Counted from the stretch's first letter, positions 46,781 through 58,329 are shown. The stretch: DNA of 64,000 bases from Pseudeuparius sepicola (GCA_963920635.1 OY987298.1:116922035-116986034); one strand, 5' to 3'. Notes: generated by a model from the letters alone, not told the origin. A program made the numbers and translations.

Positions 46781-47343
46781 TGTTTTGCGGTTACCCTATA
46801 TTCAAAATCAAAAATGTAACTAAAAACAGTACCTATTAATACCTATAGGTACTTAGTAAAACTACAAGAAAAGAAATTTACTAATTAATCAAATTCTGAA
46901 CCTGAGTGAGATTTTTTTTATTACAATTTAATAACAACAAAGCAAAAGCAATCGAGTTACTAAATGATAATTAACAGTTTTTATAACATTTTATTAGGTA
47001 CATAGATTTATCTCACTCTATAAAGTAATGTAGGTTAATATTAATAATTAAAAATACCTAAAACACATAATATGACATATTTTATCAGGCCCCGACATAC
47101 AAACTATAAAAATAATAAAGGGAAAAAAAACTGCATATATTCTGCCGCGAACCAACCGTTGTAGATCGACCGCGTCGATCAAGCTGTCATGTCACCCGAC
47201 AAATTAAGTTTGGTTTTCTGCTTATTATCCCAGGCGAAATACACTTATTATTTGAAAATATTTTAAATGCACTAGTTGTAAATACAATTCTATTGATACA
47301 GGTAACCAAACACACTTTTGATGACGTTTTTATTCGGCCCTTA

Positions 47344-49224
47344 TGAAAACATTCTTGTACATAAAATTATCAAATAGGCCATGAGAAATAAAAAGGAAAA
47401 TTGTTATCACTAAACTATTTAAATCGCTTTCGTTTACTTTTTACAAAAGGAAAATATGTGAAAATTTAAAATATGCGCCAATTTTTTCCTTGAAATATGA
47501 CAAGTTGGTTAATAATAGTATTTACAAATATCGAATTGAGTTTATAGTTTATGTACTCTGTTATTGTAGATAGACACAACCGTTTTAGGTACACAGTCCT
47601 GACACTTACCTCACCTCTTCCACATTCAGTGCCAGAACTGCTATTGGCTCGCTCGTTCAAGCTAACCAGCCAATAGCAACTCTGGCACTAGCCGCTGACG
47701 TGCGTATTATTGTCTACATGCACTGCACCTTGAAATTGAATATATGGTATATATATTTGATCAGAGGGCACAGGCGAATATTTTGAAGAAATGCGAATAA
47801 ATATATAGAAACCAACCGTTCGATCAGCGGCATCCAATGGGTAAGTATACCGATCTATGTGTTAATTGCGTCATTCTCATTTTCTCTAGGAGGCGATTTA
47901 CGACGACCCCGGCTGATGTATTCATTAGATCCCGCCTTGGGGGCAAGGCCAATTCCCATTCGGAATCGGCAACCCATTCTCTGTTTTACGGCAGCTTTTA
48001 CGCGTGTATGGCAATAATTAGAGGCCCAGCCAGTAAAACTTTTTATGTCTGCGCACATGGAGTTATTTTTACTACTTAATGCAACGAAGAACGCCTACAG
48101 GATATTGTATAGGTTGTTCCAATAACATTCCTAAAAATGAGATGGACTCGGATGAGTTATTCCACCACTTTTCATCCAATATTTTCGGACCCCTTGTGTA
48201 CAGTGTCAGACATAAAGTCCGCTTTATATATGTATTTTTTTTATTTTTTTGGTTTAGGTACATTTTGATGTAGACAATTATTTTTGTTAAAAAATGATGC
48301 CAAATTACGTGCTCAAAAGCAATCACGTGATTTTTTTTTTCGAAAAGTTGCTCGCATTTAAATTTTATATGGCTATACAAGATTTTACACCTCTAGAAAA
48401 TATTTCACATTCACATTGAAATCATTTTCACTGCTTTGCACATCTTCACACAACGATCAAGGAATATTTTACCGTTTAGGCATTATTCCTTCACTCAACG
48501 ATTTTACCTTGTAAAGTAAAATAAAAAACAAATAGTTTTTTCTTCTATATTTTGCGTACTAATAATGAAAAAAATAAGCCCCATGAAGCTTAGGCCCATT
48601 GCAGGTGCTAATCTGTGTCTGGAGTTCCCCTAGACAAATTTAAAAATCATGATAATAATTAAATTTCTCTATGTTTACAATACATTTTTCTTATTAGCAT
48701 TTCAACTTGTTAGAATTTTCTGAAAACGCCCAAAAAAGTTTTTTAACTGTGAAGCAAATGCTATCCTATCTATATCCGAAAGCAGTCGATCCCGCAAATA
48801 ACAATTATTATGCTAAGGTAATAGTAATTGCCGCTCTTTCCCAGGCAGTGAAGAATGTGAGAAGTTACAATTTAAATCAAATATAAAATTAATACAATAA
48901 GTGAAGAGGCGTTGTAAAGAGAAAAATCCTAAAAGATAATTTATAGTATTACGTAAAAAATTCGAATTGATTTATTGGCAAATTCTGAACAAGAGTGAAC
49001 ACGTGATAAAATGGAACCGAGGCGCAGTTACTCCACTACGTGGCTTCCATCACAGCTGATTGCGTCACCCTTATTTTCTTTATGGCACATTTGTCGTGGC
49101 ACATGCGGCCATAGTGCCGCAGTATTACGCAGCTCACTACACAAGAAGGGAAAAGTACATCTAATCACAACAGTGTGTTCCAAGATAATTGAAGCAAGAA
49201 ATATGAAATACAACAAATTTCTGA
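47344..49224. other. No gene recognised
   Basis: 47690-47850 is notable: TATATATATTTG near 47748, TCAG near 47764, then CCAATGGGTAAGT at 47834-47846, a good 5' splice-site match just after an ATG. No matching acceptor or coding exon is identifiable. Open frames at 47837-48380 and 49011-49229 belong to no family I know. Confidence 0.35.
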
Positions 49225-49728
49225 TTTGAAGTTTTAACGCCTCGCTTGATTTGAAAGTAATTTCTGACATATTTTCAGTTTATAAAATTCAAAGTAAGAA
49301 TTGGCATGAGGAAAAAACATATTCTCTATGCGTAAAATGCCTTTTCTGTGCAAAGTATGGGGAAATTTTACTAAAAAAAGTTGTTCACGGTAACGAATTA
49401 TGCCCACGTACAAGTTTTAACACTAATCGGTCTACTTGGATTGTTTCCATTTTTTGTAATTTTTGATTCTTTAATAGGCAAGGTGCCTTTCCTGTGCCAG
49501 ATATGGGAAAATTTTACTAAGAAAAGTTGTTCAGAATAGAAAATTAAACTTTGTACATGGGCATAATTTTATATTATAGAGAACAACTTTTCTCGGTAAA
49601 GGCACCTTACGTGAGCAGAAAACGGTTTTTCCTCATACCAGGGCTTACTTTGATTTTTCTAAACTGAAAGTATGACAGAAATTACTTTCAAATCAAGCGG
49701 GGCGGGTGACCAAATAGTCAAACTTCAA
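49225..49728. repeat. Foldback MITE of about 500 bp
   Basis: TTTGAAAGTAATTTCTGACAT, TTTTCAGTTTA and TGAGGAAAAA on the left return inverted on the right in the same order. The arms extend to about 200 bp. An additional partial repeat of AAATTTTACTAA-AAAAGTTGTTC lies in the middle. Confidence 0.8.
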
Positions 49729-49919
49729 CTCGAAAATTGTTTGACTTTCACACCTCTTGTACACTGTACGCATCGTCAAGAAGTTCAAAAAATATCTAAG
49801 TTATTAAATTAATGTAGGTACTAGTTACTAAATCTGTGTACAGGGTAATTCATTCAAGAGTAGCACCCCCTTTTGTCCTAAAGTTTTCAAATCTGCTTTC
49901 AGGAAAAAAAATGGACATC

Positions 49920-50153
49920 AACAAATAAAAATAAAACTCTCGCAGTCAAACTCCACAATCAGTTTTTAATTGAAAAACTGTACATGTTTCGAACCACCTA
50001 GGGGTTCATCTTCAGCAGTATAAAATATATTGGTAAGAAAACATCAAAGCTAGAAAAAACTTTATAGGTAAATTAAGGAAAAGTGAGAGTTTTATTTTTA
50101 TTTGTTAATTCTTCACTCCACTGCAAGATAATGGACTATTTTTTCAAATTTTC
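49920..50153 (-). mobile_element. Small insertion with a hammerhead-like motif and a 14-bp duplication
   Basis: The insertion is flanked by the direct repeat AAAAAATGGACATC (49906-49919 and 50154-50167). Its ends are an inverted repeat of about 22 bp (49921-49942 against about 50085-50106). The centre (49977-50019, minus strand) can fold as a minimal type I hammerhead ribozyme. Penelope-like retroelements and retrozymes are known carriers of such motifs. No coding sequence is present. Confidence 0.5.
49977..50019 (-). ncRNA. Candidate minimal hammerhead ribozyme
   Basis: Read on the minus strand: stem I ACTG (50019-50016) with CAGT (49980-49977); core CTGAAGA (50015-50009), matching CUGANGA; stem II GAACC (50007-50003) with GGTTC (49995-49991); GAA (49990-49988); stem III ACA with TGT (49987-49982); cleavage-site A (49981). 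One U (50008) is extra between the core and stem II, which may weaken or abolish activity. Confidence 0.45.
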
Positions 50154-50167
50154 AAAAAATGGACATC

Positions 50168-51263
50168 GTATAAAATGGTTTCAGGGGTGAGGTGTTTTTT
50201 ATTTTTGCTTTGTTGGCATTTGACCTTCTTCCCGATTACAGCAATATAAATATGGACTATTTGGAGGATATAAAATAGCAATGGAAAAACAACTTTAAGA
50301 AAGAGCTACGTGTAAAATTTATTACCAGATTGACACAACTAAACGACTTTTTTGTTTTCATTGTAATAACACCATGTATATTATATTTGTATTTTTCGTA
50401 ATTTTCTTACCAATATTTTCAAATTCTTCATAATCATAAAAAAAAAAGAATTGTTGAATAGCGGTTGGATTAGCCAGGAAATACAAAATAAATAGGTATT
50501 CTTTGTAGTCAGATATGTTTATTATATCTTATTGTCAAATAACAATATTTTAAGATGGCCATTACTCCAGAGAATAAATGCATATTTATTACTATCATGA
50601 ATATTTTAACAACAAAAAGTCATTTAGTTCTGTTAATCGGGTAACAAAATTTACACGTGCTACTTCTATTTTCGATATGAAAATTTATAAAATTTAATTT
50701 CTCGTATCGTCCAAACTATTGGAGCAAAGACAGGACATAATTTATATCGTTATAATCACGAAGAAGCGCAGATTTAAAAAAAGCAAAAATATATTGTTAT
50801 AACCCACCTATTTTATTTCATTGTATTTTCAATTAATTTTCTGACTGTATATTTAACAATATATGGCAGTACAAATTTACAGATGTCACTTTTGCTCTGC
50901 AGCTGTATATGTTCATACCATTGTTACGTATGTACGTACCGAAAATTATTAAATAGTTGTTGGACCCGAACTGTCCCTGACTCGAAGCCCCAAAGTTACT
51001 ACGAACGAAAATTGTCATGCGACGGTTGGTGTATTTATCCAGAAACATACTCTTATTTTCTTATTTTTAGGGGGTCCATTTTATTTCCTATAACTGTCAA
51101 TAAATATGCTGAGATATTTTTGCATATCTTGTCTTGAAAAATATACATAATAAAATATTTTCTTCTTAACACCGTAACTCATGAAATGTTTATTAGCAGA
51201 AAACAATATTTTCTGTATTCGACTGATTGGTTTTTTGCTTGATGAAAATCCATTCTAAGTTTA
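50168..51263. other. No gene recognised
   Basis: AT-rich. The short frame 50883-51137 has no recognised family. Confidence 0.4.
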
Positions 51264-51340
51264 CGAAATGATGAAACACTTTTGTAGTTTAGTGATTTTC
51301 ACTCTGAAAATAAGTAAACTACAAAAGTGTTTCATTTCAT
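51264..51340. repeat. 77-bp hairpin
   Basis: GAAACACTTTTGTAGTTTA and TAAACTACAAAAGTGTTTC are perfect inverted copies with a loop of about 25 bp. Confidence 0.8.
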
Positions 51341-51344
51341 ACAG

Positions 51345-52690
51345 TTTTTCTCATTTATTTAAATATTTGTGCTTGAAAAAATGTCAACAATTTAAATTTT
51401 TATTACATTAAACGTGGAAAATTATTTATTACTTTTTTTAATAAATGCGAAGCAAACATTGCAAATGTGCTTTCTGAAAGAATTAAGTACTCACTTATAC
51501 TTTTAACGCCCTAATTTCAGAAATACAGACTATTACAGTTGGATTTACGACCTATTCAATATGGCTTGTATTTTTTTATTAAACTAAACGAAATAGTAAA
51601 AACTAATTTAAATTTAAGTTATATAGAATAAAACGGACTACCTTCAAATGAAAAAATGTTTATGCCAATTTTCGTCGTTTTGTAAAATGTTCTGTCACGT
51701 CCCATTTACTACCCAAGAAGCAGAATACTTTTTTGTTTGTCCCTAGTAACTTTAAGGCATAATGTTTGAGACATTCATACTATCAGGGGGACATTATGCG
51801 AAGTTTAATATTATTCCCAAGAAAAAGTTTCAAATATTGAGCGAGCTGTAAGAAACCCTATACACAATGATATTCTTATCATTAATAATATGGACTATTT
51901 GAGCTTTGTAATTCGTTTGCACAGTCATCTGGCGCGCCTAGCCTTCATGAGGAGCCCTATAAGAACGGAGGCAGGAATTGTCCAGGCTAGACGTCGAGAC
52001 TTGGCTCAATTCCAAAAATTCTGGGAAATTAATAATTTCTTCTCTGGCAGATGCGAATAGGGGGGATGGAAACCGACGCGGTTCAGTAAGGAAGCTCGGA
52101 ATAAAAATTGTTCCAGAGATCCTTATGAACTTATGACACTTATAGTGTTAATAACGTTTACCTACGACCACTAAGAAATAAGGGGTTTTTGATTATAAAT
52201 ATTTAAAATCTGACAAAAACATCCGAAATAAAAGTTATATAGAAAAGTTAAGTATATCCAAATATCCAATAAAAAACTGACAGTGAGCGTCGTTTGTCAA
52301 AAATTCTCAATTTTGCCACAGTTTATTGTGAGAAAGACCCCTATAGAAGCAGATATTTTTTTCTCTATTCGTTTGCCCACAATAGGCCTGATACCTCGAA
52401 CTTGCATGAGCTTGTACTCACACTCTGCTTCCTATTATACAGTCAAGAAACATTTCAATGGATATGTTTAAAGAGACAAAATAAATAATATGTCTGATAA
52501 AACCTGCATTAACTTGGATTTTCTGTTGTTCCCCTTGTTCCACTAATTCAGTTCTACTTTCTGCCACAGAATATGCCAATGATATAAATATCTCCAGTCC
52601 AACTTTCATTGCCAACCATACAAAAATTTAGCCCAGAATGTAAAGAAAAACAGTTTAATAAGGATGTAAGATTAGCGAGTGTAAATGTAA
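51345..52690. other. No gene; 51905-52080 resembles 57290-57480
   Basis: The segment 51905-52080 shares ordered blocks with 57290-57480 in direct orientation: AATTGTC-AGGCTAGAC, then GGCTC-ATTCCAAA-ATTCTG, then AAATTAATAATT. Both are GC-richer than their surroundings. The nature is unknown. Confidence 0.45.
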
Positions 52691-52691
52691 C

Positions 52692-52793
52692 AATTACAAG
52701 AAAAGGTGATAGCATGAAACACGTGTATGCGGTTACTACTTTTTTCTTTTTGTTAACTTTGAGTGTTTGCCCATTATCACCTTTTCTTGTAAT
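52692..52793. repeat. Inverted repeat, 19-bp arms
   Basis: ATTACAAGAAAAGGTGATA and TATCACCTTTTCTTGTAAT, about 60 bp apart. Confidence 0.7.
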
Positions 52794-53139
52794 TGAAAAA
52801 CAGTTTATATAATTTCCTGCTCCCCCGCCCGTAAGTTCACTTTACATGCTCAACAACAGGTCCGAATGCGAACGTGAAATGTTCGAGGTGCCCTGTTGCT
52901 AGAGACAAAAAGTGGTTGCTAGGTACCAAAAATGTTTTGCCTAGCAACGATGCAACGATTATGCAGCAAGGACCTTAAGACCATTAATAAAATATATGTG
53001 GCAACTAGAAACTGGCGTCAAATTGAATATGTTTCACAACGATTGTTTTATAAACTGGTTTTGATCAAAAAGAATACGAATTATGGCAAAAAAATTAAGA
53101 ATATGGATATATTTTCCAGTGTCAAATAATATGGCTAAT

Positions 53140-53300
53140 CTCAAAGTCAAACAGCAAGCGAACCTAGCGCTAGGTTAAAAGCGTCCGGATAGTAAACCGT
53201 AGGTCACGAGTCCGGCACAAAATCCAAGTTTTTTATTTTTAACCCACTTAAAAAAGGAAGGGGTTATCAATTCGGTTGTATGTTTTTTTTTATGTTTTGT
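53140..53300 (+). repeat. Possible tRNA-derived fragment followed by a repeat
   Basis: AGCGTCCGGATAGTAAACCG and GGTCACGAGTCCGGC resemble the anticodon arm and T arm of a tRNA (B-box-like GGTCACGAGTCC), followed by an A/T tail and AACCCACTTAAAAAAGGAAG. It is too short and irregular to call a tRNA. Confidence 0.25.
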
Positions 53301-53379
53301 AACGAGGTTACCACGCTGTTCTTCTTTCTTCATCAATCACAGTGTCTAACAAAGTTGGCTCGCTTTTCTCCCTGATTTT

Positions 53380-53626
53380 CCGCCTACATCTCACCGCGAA
53401 GTCCTACTCCTCTATCGTCGCATCGCGTCATCGCTACGTCCGCCCGAGGGCACCACGGACGCATCTAATCGGCGGCCGCTAGTTCAGATGTGTCCGCCCG
53501 GGCCGCCGATAGATGGCGCTGGGAGCCGGTATCTCACCGCCGGGTCCCAGTCCTCGGCTGATAAAACTGTGGCCGTTTATTCCATCAGGTGTCTTAGTCT
53601 GGCTATACCAATTGAGTAAGCAGACT

Positions 53627-53693
<67 letters not shown>

Positions 53694-54310
53694 GCTGTGC
53701 TTAGAAACTGCTGATTCTGTTCTCTGTTGATTGAATAGTGCCAGGAGCGTCTGCTTGGGGCTATTCAAAGACCGAAAACCGAACCGAAGAACCGAGCAAT
53801 AACATTCGCTGATACAACCGTGGGATATTGCCAGGAGATAATGCTGGAAATTATCCTAAGACCCGAAAGACAGCACCGTGGAATGGAATAGTGCCGGGAG
53901 TTGATGCCGGACCTATTATATCCCGGGGCGACTGACCGTCTAGGCCGTTTAGAAAATTCTGTAGCTGCCACCGGTGCCGTTTCGCTTACGTGCGACGCTC
54001 GTTCTCTACCGCTTGCCCTGCCTGTTTGCTACATTTGATAGCTCCTAAGTGTACCTAGGGTTTCTAAATACTAATATCCTCTGTACTCTTTCAGAAACGA
54101 CGGGGCCGGAGCTGAGGAAGAAGACCAATTTAATTTTCTTTGTAAATAATCAATTTAAGTTTACTTTATTGTCTAGGGTAATCAATATACGGGGTATTTA
54201 TTATTTGTTGCTTAATTTCATGCATCAATTTCACACACTTCCCTGGCTCAACCATCTCTGGACCTAAAAGAAAAACCACTCCTGGCGCCCGGGCAAAACG
54301 CCAAAAGAGG
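53380..54310. repeat. GC-richer block, possible LTR-derived segment
   Basis: Composition differs sharply from the flanks. GCC(A/G)GGAG with GATGC(T/C)GGA and CCTA blocks recurs at about 53738, 53830 and 53893. TGGCGCCCGGGC at about 54283, following a run of purines, resembles a retroviral primer site. No gag or pol follows, so if LTR-derived it is a remnant. No coding frame was recognised. Confidence 0.3.
53629..53690. repeat. (AT)31 microsatellite
   Basis: An uninterrupted 62-bp AT dinucleotide run. Confidence 0.98.
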
Positions 54311-54437
54311 CTAAACAACATCTCTAAAGCCCAAAGTACCTTACAGTTTGTTACCTAAGAACTCCGTCATTTATAAACCGATTTGGACAATTCTACTTTA
54401 CAAAGGAGTGGGAGGCAGTGTGCACGTATATATAGAT

Positions 54438-54721
54438 GAAAAAGAGAACGAAGTGTATTTCCGTGCAAATAATTTAATTAATAATCATGGTAAAGCGCTT
54501 TCGGCTGTTAAGCCATCCTCCGTACCACCTAAAAGAGAGTATGACATAAAATAGGGGTTGGAAAATAGTTAACAGTTTTTCCATAGTTAACTATTTTCCA
54601 ACCCCTATTTTATGTCATACTCTCTTTTAGGTGGAACCGAGGATGGCTTTAACAGCCGAAAGCGCTTTACCATGATTTTTAATTAAATTATTTGCACGGA
54701 AATACACTTCGTTCTCTTTTT
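54438..54721. repeat. Near-perfect palindrome, 135-bp arms
   Basis: Arms 54438-54572 and 54587-54721 are almost identical in inverse orientation with a 14-base loop. The same short protein-like frame appears on both sides only because of the palindrome. Confidence 0.88.
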
Positions 54722-54957
54722 CAATTCTTTTTATTTGAAAGGGTATACCTACAGAATGGTCCCATTTAAATTTGAAGAAAAAATTCCACCCCTGAGGGTG
54801 GAAAAATAGGGGATGAAATTTCATATTGGACCGATTTCGACGATTCTCTTTTTATTAGAAAGGGATTACTTTAGAAGTGGCCCCATTTAAATTTGAAGAA
54901 AAAATTCCACCCTAAGGGTGGACAAATAGGGGGTGAAATTTCATATTGAACCGATTT
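54722..54957 (+). repeat. Tandem repeat, two units of about 117 bp
   Basis: CCCATTTAAATTTGAAGAAA, AAATTCCACCC, AGGGTGGA, GGGTGAAATTTCATATTG and ACCGATTT recur in order at 54760-54830 and 54880-54955. It abuts the palindrome on its left. Confidence 0.8.
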
Positions 54958-55318
54958 GCACACTCCACTAAAATTTAAAAAAAAATTAACAAGAAATAAC
55001 ACCGACTTCACATATTGGCCCGTATGCACATTTCAACAAGAATTTTAGAAATATTTTTCTCTTTCTAAATTCAGTTATCTTTGGAGTCGGTGACAGTAAG
55101 TTATGATGTATGTAGGATATGATGTATTCATATTATTCATATCTAAATAGATTTAAATTCCTTGCCTTGACTCTCACCAAATCCAAAGATAACTGATAAC
55201 TCAATTTAGAAAGAGAAAAATATTTCTAAAACTTTAGTTGAAATGTGCATACACGAGCCAATTTGTGAAGTCGGTGTTATTTATTGTTGTTTTTTTTAAT
55301 TTTTAGTGGAGTGTGCAT
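54958..55318. repeat. Palindromic MITE, second copy of the 35075 family
   Basis: CACCGACTTCAC and GTGAAGTCGGTG ends, with the same TTTTAGAAATATTTTTCTC inner arms. It extends outward through CACTCCACTA / TAGTGGAGTG. The centre is inverted relative to the first copy. Confidence 0.8.
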
Positions 55319-55319
55319 A

Positions 55320-56025
55320 CTGGCAAATTTTTGAAGTCGGTTTTAATTTTTTTTAATTCTTTTTTATTTTTTATTATGGTCTCTATGGTATGTTGTGATG
55401 TGATGTGATTTTTGTTCAGGTGTCATGCCATCTGTCTGGCTGCCTCTACTGCCTTTATGTACACCATAAAAAATATAAACTAATATTAAAATATGAACTT
55501 TCTTGAGCTTAAAACTGTTGCAATATCTTCCGCAAGCTCTTAGACTAGGTGTGTCCCTGGATAAATAAACCAGAGTAGAAAAAAAAACAGTCTTCTTGCA
55601 GTGGAGTATGTAGATCAATTCCACAACAGTTTGTATTTACAATAAATTTAAAAAACTCAGTTGTTCGATTAAACCATAGCACTTTTCTCGTCTTGTTTTG
55701 TCATAAAATACTCAAAAAACTCAGGAGGGAATACTATTTGGAAGATCTTATACTTTAAAAATATCTACTAAGCGCTACTCTACTGCATGCATGATGGTAT
55801 GAATATTAGAATTATAGAAGAATACTTTAAAGTATTAGGTACTATTCTTCGATTACATTATTGAGTTTGGGTATCACAAGAAGTCAAATTGTCGTATAAA
55901 CATATCGCTGATACTAAAAAGCTTGGAACGATCTTAACGTAGAATTAAAAGCTAAAAATGGTACTAACTCATCCAATGGAGAGGCCTTCTATAATTATTG
56001 GTTTAAAGATGGTTTAATTGCCATA
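55320..56025. other. No gene recognised
   Basis: AT-rich. The frame 55364-55624 (minus) has no known family. Confidence 0.4.
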
Positions 56026-56027
56026 TA

Positions 56028-57078
56028 CAGGGTGAGTCAGAATGTATAGCACATACTTTAAAGGGGTTTTCGGCAGGTGGTTTTAAGGGGGGCCTTTCAT
56101 ATAAAATTTTTCGATTTGGGCTTTCCTTGCCAAGTTATTTGGGTCTACAGGGTGACCCAAAAGTATTTTTTTTATTTGCGCTACTTAAAAAATTGAAATT
56201 TGGTATGTGTTATCTACTTACTGGAAGACGCCTTAGGGTAGTTTATTCATTTACACAGTGCCCTAAAAAAGGGTAAAAACTAACAACCCCTATTATTTTT
56301 TTTGCTCAAACTTTTTTGAGGTTATCTTTTTGGTCTTGTAGGTTCATCATTTCAGTGTATCTTTTCATTTTGCAACAAAAATTAACTCTTGTTTCATAAC
56401 GATAAAATCAACCTTTTGCGTTGAAATTGGCAAAACATGCCCCAAAACATCTGTTAACTTCAACATTCGAAACATAAAATTTTTACCTACCGCTTTCAAA
56501 CGTTACAGATCGACTATACATTCAAAATAAGAAAAAAAACTAGCAATTGGACATTGGTCAAAACAGCATTCGTTTTCTTGAAAAAGGGTGTTCAAATTTT
56601 GTTTAAAATCCTTTCCATTTTGAACGCTAATAAGTTTTGGTACATTGTTGATAGGAATTTTTTTCTCAGTTTAAGTGGTACAGTCGATGCGTAACGTTTT
56701 AATGCGGTAGGTAAAAATTTTATGTTTCGAATGTTGAAGTTAACCTGCAAGACCAAAAAGATAACCTCAAAAAAGTTTGAGTAAAAAAATTAATAGGGGT
56801 TGTTAGTTTTTAAACTTTTTTATTTTTTAGGGCACTGTGTAAATGAATAAACTACCCTAAGACTTACATCCAGTAAGCAGATAACACATACCAAATTTCA
56901 AATTTTTAAGTAGCGCCGTTATTGAGGTATAAATAAAAAAAATACTTTTGGGTCACCCTGTAGACCCGAATCACTTGGCAAGGAAAGTCCAAATCGAAAA
57001 ATTTTATATGAAAGGCCACCTTAAAACCACCTGCCGAACACCCCTTTAAAGTATGTACTATACATTCTGACTCACCCG
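56028..57078. mobile_element. 1.05-kb foldback MITE with CAGGGTGAGTCAG ends
   Basis: Arms of about 450 bp are inverted copies (GAATGTATAG, ACTTTAAAGGGG, GGTGGTTTTAAG, ATATAAAATTTTTCGATTTGG, GGGTGACCCAAAAGTATTTTT and so on). TA flanks both sides (56026-56027, 57079-57080). An internal CAGGGTGACCC at about 56150 is mirrored at 56960. Confidence 0.85.
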
Positions 57079-57289
57079 TATAGTTAGGAAATTCATATAC
57101 AAATAAAACTCCTGGTATATTTAATTCCCGCACTCTGTAACGCTTATGATTGGAATCGGATACATTTTAGGTTATCTAATAAGTCTCTATGAGATAATAA
57201 TTTCCGACATTACACATTATAAAGTTGTCTGCATACGACGCGGAGTGGGGCAATTTATACGAATTATATAATCCAGAGTCAGCAGCTTC

Positions 57290-57480
57290 ACGTTTTCCAG
57301 GCGCGCATAATAGTCTGGAGCACCGCTAAATAAGGCCTGTTGGTGCCCGAAGTGGGGGGACTGGGAAATTGTCTAGGCTAGACCGCGGGGCTTGGCGCGA
57401 TTCCAAAGATTCTGCGAAATTAATAATTCTTTGTCCCCCATATGGAGGAATGGGAAACGACGGGGTAACGAAGAAAGCTA
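57290..57480 (+). repeat. GC-richer repeat, partner of 51905-52080
   Basis: Shares GGCTAGAC, GATTCCAAA-ATTCTG and AAATTAATAATT in order with the earlier segment. Unknown family. Confidence 0.45.
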
Positions 57481-57821
57481 TATAAAGCCAAGAGAAAAAG
57501 CCAAAATGTCACTATTTTATGATAACTAATTGCAACGGATATAGGGAACCCTAATGTACGCACCAATTATTTTCCTATAGCTTAGCTTTTAGGGGTGTTG
57601 TCTATTTTCTACTTGCAGATGTGTGGTAGATTGTTTCTCATTTTGTTAAGTACCTCTTATGACTATAGTCTCAGTATCTATATACAGGATGATTTTTTTA
57701 GAAATACCACTGTGATTTTCACGCTTATTTTGCGCCCTACAAAAAAAACGCAAGGACCAAAAATGTGTCAATTTGTCCCGTAATATAAAAAAAACTCAAA
57801 TTGAGCAAAACAATTATCAGC

Positions 57822-57957
57822 CGCCGCATGTTTATTTTAAGGGATAGAGGAAAACTTTCATATTGAAAATTGACGACACTAAGAAGGTTTATCCAACTGA
57901 GTACCCAGTTGAATAATGAAAGTTTTCCTCTAACTCTTAAAATAAACATGCTACGGC
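57822..57957. repeat. 136-bp hairpin
   Basis: CATGTTTATTTTAAG and GAGGAAAACTTTCAT return inverted at 57907-57950. Confidence 0.78.
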
Positions 57958-57963
57958 TATTAA

Positions 57964-58209
57964 AGGTGGATTTATAAACTCGACGTTTGCGTTGGCGCTC
58001 GAAGTTGATGGTGACCTTTGCAGGTTTGCATCCAGAAATGTGAACGACGGAATGTGAAAGATGAAATTAGTTTATCTCGCACGGCATCGGACGCAGACGG
58101 CAACGTTCGACGGCGTTTATAAACGGTTACACGTAAAATATTGGGATTGAATTTTCGACGCAAACGTAACGGCGAGCACCAACGCAAACGTCGAGTTTAT
58201 AAATCGACC
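57964..58209. mobile_element. TTAA-flanked MITE, 246 bp
   Basis: Inverted ends GGT(G/C)GATTTATAAACTCGA then CGTTTGCGTTGG lie between TTAA at 57960-57963 and 58210-58213. This is a piggyBac-type target, and the ends differ from those of the 29915 element, so it is a separate family. Confidence 0.75.
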
Positions 58210-58329
58210 TTAATTGTTTTGCTTGAGTTTTTTTATACTGCGCGACAAGTTGGCCATAGATGCCGATTTATTTTGCAGCACCATTTAGTTGTCCAAAATT
58301 TCCACATTTTTGTTACTTACGTTTTTTTT

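Larger units (their letters stand above)
43521..47343. mobile_element. DNA element with about 85-bp inverted ends, host of a nested retrotransposon
   Basis: The left end TTAAGGGCGGAAT...AAACGTC...CACCAAAAGTGTGTTTGGTT matches the complement of the right end (about 47260-47343), continuing through AATTTTATTTACAACTAGT. Most of the interior (43790-46780) is a non-LTR retrotransposon, so the element was a target for later insertion. No transposase is visible and the target duplication is unclear. Confidence 0.65.
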
